Made by a program: the position numbers and the translations under genes | The notes under the pieces: model-generated | Database searches by the model: none | Seen by the model: the letters and a program-made list of their open reading frames with translations, nothing else | Told to the model about the DNA's origin: nothing | Part shown: piece after piece, positions 54,094-64,000 of the stretch | Layout of the letters: the number at the start of each line of letters is the position of its first letter | How positions within the stretch are numbered: the first letter of the stretch is position 1 | Origin: JBDTNL01 sp039933785 | GTDB taxonomy: Bacteria; Acidobacteriota; Thermoanaerobaculia; Multivoradales; JAGPDF01 | Reading direction: 5' to 3' | Length of the DNA stretch: 64,000 nt | NCBI GenBank assembly: GCA_039933785.1 | Contig: JBDTNL010000002.1 | Span: 62,001 to 126,000, forward strand

Positions 54094-54140
54094 CGAGTCT
54101 CGGAATCGTATACCACCGACCCGCGAGGAAGTGGCAGGCA

Positions 54141-54170
54141 AGAAAAAAGCCGCCGGAGGTGCCCGGCGGC
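54141..54170 (-). terminator. Rho-independent terminator of the rimP-pnp operon
   Basis: A perfect 8-bp stem GCCGCCGG/CCGGCGGC (54149-54156 and 54163-54170) with a 6-nt loop is followed on the minus strand by TTTTTTCTT. It lies 30 bp past the pnp stop. Confidence 0.9.
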
Positions 54171-54199
54171 TCGAGCCAAGGACTGCAGTTGTCGAGCTG

Positions 54200-56428
<2,229 letters not shown>

Positions 56429-56495
56429 ACGTCCTCATTTCTAGCGGCCCAGCCGTTTCCTGAAACCAGGGAGGGCCCGCGGTTGGTCCACGCTC

Positions 56496-56521
56496 GGGCA
56501 TCTTTGAGTTGCGGGATGCCC
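56496..56521 (-). other. Hairpin in the rpsO-pnp intergenic leader
   Basis: A 7-bp stem GGGCATC (56496-56502) / GATGCCC (56515-56521) closes a 12-nt loop in the 164-bp gap between rpsO and pnp. In other bacteria this gap carries a terminator and an RNase III site used for PNPase autoregulation; by position this could play the same role, but no T-run is present. Confidence 0.35.
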
Positions 56522-56592
56522 AGCGCGGAACGTTGACGCGCGCCCACGGCCTTCGTAGGGCCGGGACGCGCGGCTGGCCGGACGGTGGACGG

Positions 56593-56862
56593 CTACTTGC
56601 GGAGGCCCAGGCGCTCGATGGTACTGCGGTACTTCGCGAGATCCTGGCGCTTGAGGTAGTCGAGCAAGCGACGGCGCTGTCCGACGAGCTTCAACAGGCC
56701 GCGGCGGCTGTGGTGGTCCTTGCCGTGGGACTTGAAGTGCTCGGTCAGCTCGTTGATGCGCTGGGTCAGCAGGGCCACCTGGACCTCGGACGAGCCGGTG
56801 TCGGTCTCGTGCCGTCGGTAGTCCTGGATGACCTGGGTCTTGGCTGGGTTGCGCTGCGTCAA
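56593..56862 (-). CDS. rpsO: 30S ribosomal protein S15
   Basis: A protein of 89 aa, full family length, from TTG 56862 preceded by AAAGGAG. Motifs: 'HETDTGSSEVQVALLTQRI' (the conserved T-G-S-x-E-V-Q) and 'DHHSRRGLLKLVGQRRRLL'. It binds 16S rRNA helix 22 and S6/S18 in small-subunit assembly. The weak TTG start may limit S15 yield. Confidence 0.96.
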   Translation of the reverse strand: MTQRNPAKTQVIQDYRRHETDTGSSEVQVALLTQRINELTEHFKSHGKDHHSRRGLLKLVGQRRRLLDYLKRQDLAKYRSTIERLGLRK

Positions 56863-56943
56863 GATGGAAGCTCCTTTGATCCCAATGGATCCAGTGTCAT
56901 TCTCTTTTTATAGGTCGAAGATTGTATCACTCGCCATGCAGGC

Positions 56944-57852
56944 TTATTTGAAGACCACTTTGGGCTGAATCACGCCGACGCCGCCGCTGCCGATGCGCTC
57001 CACCACCGTACCGACGGCGATGAACTCCCGACGCCGGTTGACGACCTTGACCCAGTCGCCCTCCTCGGCATGGAAGTCCCGCATCAGGACGGTCTGGCCG
57101 TTGACGATGCGGTTTTCCTGCTGCGCGTCGGCGGCCACCTCGGCGAAAGGCAGCAACACCTCGTCGAACGACACCCAAGCCGCACCCACCGGAGTCTCCG
57201 ACTCGAGCGCCTGACTGAGGCCGCCGAGCGTCAGGGCGTCCGCGACCTTGAAGGCACCGATCTGAGTGCGGCGCAGGGCCGCCAGGTGCGCTCCGCAGCC
57301 GAGCTTCCGGCCGAGATCGTGCGCCAGACTGCGGGCGTATGTTCCCGAGGAGCAACCGAGACGGAAGGCCTGCCGGTCCGTTTCCAGGGGCCCCAAAGGC
57401 GAGAATTCATACACCGTGACGTCCTTGCTGGTCTCGGGCACCTCTTCGCCGCGCCGCGCGAGCTCGTAGTACCGCACGCCGCCGACCTTCTTGGCGGAGT
57501 AGGGGGGCGGGCTCTGCGGGTGCGTGCCGACGAATTGCGCCATACCGGCAGCGATCGACTCCTGGTCGATGCCTGCCGTCGAAGCCTCGGCGGTCACCTT
57601 GCCGGACGCGTCGTACGTGTCCGTGCTGATGCCGAAGCGCATCAGGCCTTCGTAGACCTTGGGCGCGCGGATCAGGAAGCGGGTGAGACGCGTGGCCTTG
57701 CCGAGCGTGAGCAGAAGCAAGCCGGTAGCGTCGGGATCGAGGGTTCCGCAGTGGCCGATCTTTTTCTGCTTGAGGATGCGACGAGCCTGTTGCACCACGT
57801 CGTGCGAGGTGCAGTGGGTCTCCTTGTCGATCAGGAGCAGACCGTCCTTCAC
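56944..57852 (-). CDS. truB: tRNA pseudouridine(55) synthase TruB
   Basis: A protein of 302 aa. GTG 57852 overlaps the nrnA stop (GTGA), and the longer frame upstream is antisense shadow. TruB signatures: 'GLLLIDKETHCTSHDVVQQA', catalytic Asp in 'GHCGTLDPDATGLL' and 'YSAKKVGGVRYYELAR'. A PUA-like C-terminal domain follows ('VVNRRREFIAVGTVV'). It makes pseudouridine 55 in tRNA. Confidence 0.95.
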   Translation of the reverse strand: MKDGLLLIDKETHCTSHDVVQQARRILKQKKIGHCGTLDPDATGLLLLTLGKATRLTRFLIRAPKVYEGLMRFGISTDTYDASGKVTAEASTAGIDQESIAAGMAQFVGTHPQSPPPYSAKKVGGVRYYELARRGEEVPETSKDVTVYEFSPLGPLETDRQAFRLGCSSGTYARSLAHDLGRKLGCGAHLAALRRTQIGAFKVADALTLGGLSQALESETPVGAAWVSFDEVLLPFAEVAADAQQENRIVNGQTVLMRDFHAEEGDWVKVVNRRREFIAVGTVVERIGSGGVGVIQPKVVFK

Positions 57853-58829
57853 GCGCCCACCACCTGCCCCAATTCGGCAGCGACCTGCTCGCGCACTTCT
57901 TCCTCGCTGCCGGCGATCATGCAGCCGGCGGCGTTCTTGTGGCCGCCGCCGCCGTGGCGCTGGGCGATGCTCTGCACATCGATGTCGCCGCGGCTGCGCA
58001 GCGAGATCTTGCATTGCGCATTGCCGAGGCCACGAATCAGCCCCACGGCGTCGACGCCGGCGATCGAGCGCGGACTGTCGACCAAACCTTCGGAGTCTCC
58101 CGGGGACGCACCCGCGGCGCGGAACATGTCCGGCGTCAGCAACGCCGTGGCGACCTTTCCCGCGTGGTGCATCTTCAAGGTGCCGAGCATGGCTCCGAGG
58201 AGGCGCACCGCGCCCTCGGGCTGGCTCTCGTACAGCCATTGTGAAATTCGCTCCGGCTGCGCTCCGAGGCGCACCAGGGTCGCCGCGGCCTCGAAGGCCT
58301 GCGGCGTCGCGTTGGAGAAACGGAAGCCGCCGGTGTCGCTCACCAGGGCGAGATAGAGACAGGCCGCGGCGTCTTCGTCGAGCGCCGCCTTGAGGGCCTG
58401 CGCGATACGCAGCACAAGCTCGCCACACGCCGGCGATCCGGTGTCGATCCAGTTCACGGTGCCGTAGTGCGAGTTGCCCAAATGGTGATCGGTGTTCAGT
58501 ACCGGCAAGCCCGACATCACAGCGCTCTCGAGGCCGGTGCGCTCGGGAGTCGGACACTCGAGGACCCAGAAGGTATCGAACGATTCACCGAAACCGGCCG
58601 GCGGCTCGGTCCCCACGTGGATACGCGCCGCACCCGGCAGTTGGGCATACACCGTCGGCACCGGGTCGCGCAGCCAGACCGTCGCCGACTTGCCGAGCGA
58701 GCGGAGGATCCGGGCCGCGCCGAGCGCCGAGCCGATCGCGTCGCCGTCCGGGCTGATGTGGCTGGTGAGCAGGAAGCGATGGCCCTGCCGGAGGCGTTGC
58801 AAGAGCGCGTCAGGAGCTGGTGTCGTCAT
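57849..58829 (-). CDS. nrnA: DHH-family nanoRNase/pAp phosphatase
   Basis: A protein of 326 aa with 'SHISPDGDAIGSALG' and 'NTDHHLGNSHYGTVNWID' (DHH motif) and the DHHA1 signature 'RHGGGGHKNAAGC'. It degrades short oligoribonucleotides and 3'-phosphoadenosine phosphate. It lies between rbfA and truB, as in many bacteria, and overlaps rbfA by 20 bp. Confidence 0.94.
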   Translation of the reverse strand: MTTPAPDALLQRLRQGHRFLLTSHISPDGDAIGSALGAARILRSLGKSATVWLRDPVPTVYAQLPGAARIHVGTEPPAGFGESFDTFWVLECPTPERTGLESAVMSGLPVLNTDHHLGNSHYGTVNWIDTGSPACGELVLRIAQALKAALDEDAAACLYLALVSDTGGFRFSNATPQAFEAAATLVRLGAQPERISQWLYESQPEGAVRLLGAMLGTLKMHHAGKVATALLTPDMFRAAGASPGDSEGLVDSPRSIAGVDAVGLIRGLGNAQCKISLRSRGDIDVQSIAQRHGGGGHKNAAGCMIAGSEEEVREQVAAELGQVVGA

Positions 58830-59160
58830 TCAAGCTCTCCAGCAGATCGGTGATGCGTTGGCTGTGCTCGGCGCCACGGTCGAGCTCGAAAACCAAGTCG
58901 GGCACGACGCGGGTGCGCATGCGGCGCGCGAGCTGCGTGCGGATGAAGCCCTTGGCGTGGCGCAGACCCGCGATGGCGTCGTCGCGCTGCAGGTCGTCGC
59001 CGAGCACCGAGACCTTGACCACGGCGTGGCTCAGGTCCGGGCTCACGTCGACGCCGGTGACCGTGGTCAGGCCGATGCGCGGATCCTGGACCTCGCGGCG
59101 CAAGAGATCGGAGATCTCCGCTCGCAGAAGATCCTGTACTCGCTCGGTGCGACGGCTCAT
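58810..59160 (-). CDS. rbfA: Ribosome-binding factor A
   Basis: A protein of 116 aa, a usual family length. KH-type fold with 'ERVQDLLRAEISDLLRREVQ' and 'TTVTGVDVSPDLSHAVVKVS'. It helps mature the 16S rRNA 5' end in small-subunit assembly. It overlaps the DUF503 gene by 4 bp. Confidence 0.95.
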   Translation of the reverse strand: MSRRTERVQDLLRAEISDLLRREVQDPRIGLTTVTGVDVSPDLSHAVVKVSVLGDDLQRDDAIAGLRHAKGFIRTQLARRMRTRVVPDLVFELDRGAEHSQRITDLLESLNDDTSS

Positions 59161-59450
59161 GCCATGCCCTCCAATATCTGCGGCTCCCAGCGCGTCACCA
59201 GGGCCTCGACCTTGCCGTCCGCGGTGCGCCGCAGATCGGCGAGCAACCGCTCGGCCTCCGACTCCGCCTGCGCGACCAGCGCGATCGAGATTTCGGCGCG
59301 CTGGTGCAGGTCATGGTGGTCGGTTTCCGCGACCGAGACGCGATGCCGCTGGTGGAGCCTCTCGACCAGCGACTTGACGACCCGCCGCTTGTCTTTGAGG
59401 CTCCGCGCCTGAGGAAGGTGAAGCTCGAGCACGCAGATTCCTACGACCAT
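59157..59450 (-). CDS. ylxP: DUF503 (YlxP-like) protein
   Basis: A protein of 97 aa with the family start 'MVVGICVLELHLPQARSLKD' and 'KRRVVKSLVERLHQRHRVSV'. Function is unknown; it is conserved between infB and rbfA in Gram-positive and other bacteria, which suggests a role in ribosome assembly. ATG 59450. Confidence 0.93.
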   Translation of the reverse strand: MVVGICVLELHLPQARSLKDKRRVVKSLVERLHQRHRVSVAETDHHDLHQRAEISIALVAQAESEAERLLADLRRTADGKVEALVTRWEPQILEGMA

Positions 59451-59510
59451 TACAGTGGGGCGGGGCGCCCAGTCACTAGAGAAGGGCGGGCGCCCCAGCC
59501 TGGTTCCCTC

Positions 59511-62339
<2,829 letters not shown>

Positions 62340-62373
62340 TCGTGCTCCGCTCCTTCGCTCGACGCGAGAAGGC

Positions 62374-63912
<1,539 letters not shown>

Positions 63913-63932
63913 TTTTCCCGTTTTTCCTTGCC

Positions 63933-64000
63933 TTACAACTCGACTTCCAGTCGGGCCTTCATGATGTCTGCCACCGGCACGCGGACGACCTCGCCGCCCT
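63933..64000 (-). CDS. rimP: Ribosome maturation factor RimP, C-terminal end (5' end outside window)
   Basis: The frame is open from base 64000 to a TAA at 63933-63935. The 21 visible residues ('VPVADIMKARLEVEL') match the RimP C-terminus ending in a hydrophobic/acidic strand. The position directly before nusA supports it. Only the end is in the window. Confidence 0.8.
   Translation of the reverse strand, partial: GGEVVRVPVADIMKARLEVEL

Overview
The window is high-GC DNA, most likely chromosome of an Acidobacteriota-like bacterium. This rests on an array of Ser/Thr kinases fused to TolB/PD40 beta-propellers, dense overlapping operons, and a housekeeping block of ordinary bacterial type. It carries no rRNA, CRISPR array, integrase or transposase. 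The lineage is inferred from gene style only.

Layout. 1-17293 (+): a tandem array of transmembrane kinase-propeller genes chained by ATGA, GTGA and TTGA overlaps. One member is frameshifted and two are decayed remnants. 17353-21770 (-): a MacA/MacB-type ABC export operon. 21892-25912: a YdcF-type protein, a small conserved hypothetical, a formylglycine-generating-enzyme-like gene broken by an in-frame TAA, and a secreted M28 peptidase. 25951-27993 (-): a UvrD/Rep helicase. 28062-28161 (+): a tRNA for selenocysteine (selC). 28169-31307: a secreted thioredoxin-like protein, a cation transporter ending in CDCC, and a tight MerR-controlled operon. 31304-35603 (-): a TolC/EmrA/EmrB-like efflux operon led by a STAS-like protein. 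35767-41167: a CADD-family protein, thiolase, SDR, CmoB-like methyltransferase, agmatinase-family ureohydrolase and RadC. 41214-44139: LarC, Hsp33 and an MBL-fold protein. 44243-46945 (+): a solitary kinase-propeller gene. 46956-54093: DinB, MetG, TatD, a secreted unknown, Nif3-like, HD-GYP and HTH-REC genes. 54200-64000 (-): the rimP-nusA-infB-ylxP-rbfA-nrnA-truB-rpsO-pnp translation/RNA operon.

The main discovery candidate is at 30726-31307. A strong Shine-Dalgarno site starts an ORF whose lipoprotein signal peptide leads into a thioredoxin-like motif in which the first redox residue is a UGA codon (UxxC). The same frame then runs 138 more codons. A 6-bp hairpin with a GGUCU loop lies 11 nt after the UGA, which fits a bacterial SECIS. 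A tRNA-Sec gene is 2.6 kb upstream. The gene is the last of four in a mercury-type operon: merR with the Hg-binding cysteine spacing, a thioredoxin-like protein, a MerT-like transporter, then the selenoprotein. I infer a selenocysteine-dependent, membrane-anchored component of a mercury or soft-metal response; no merA is visible in the window.
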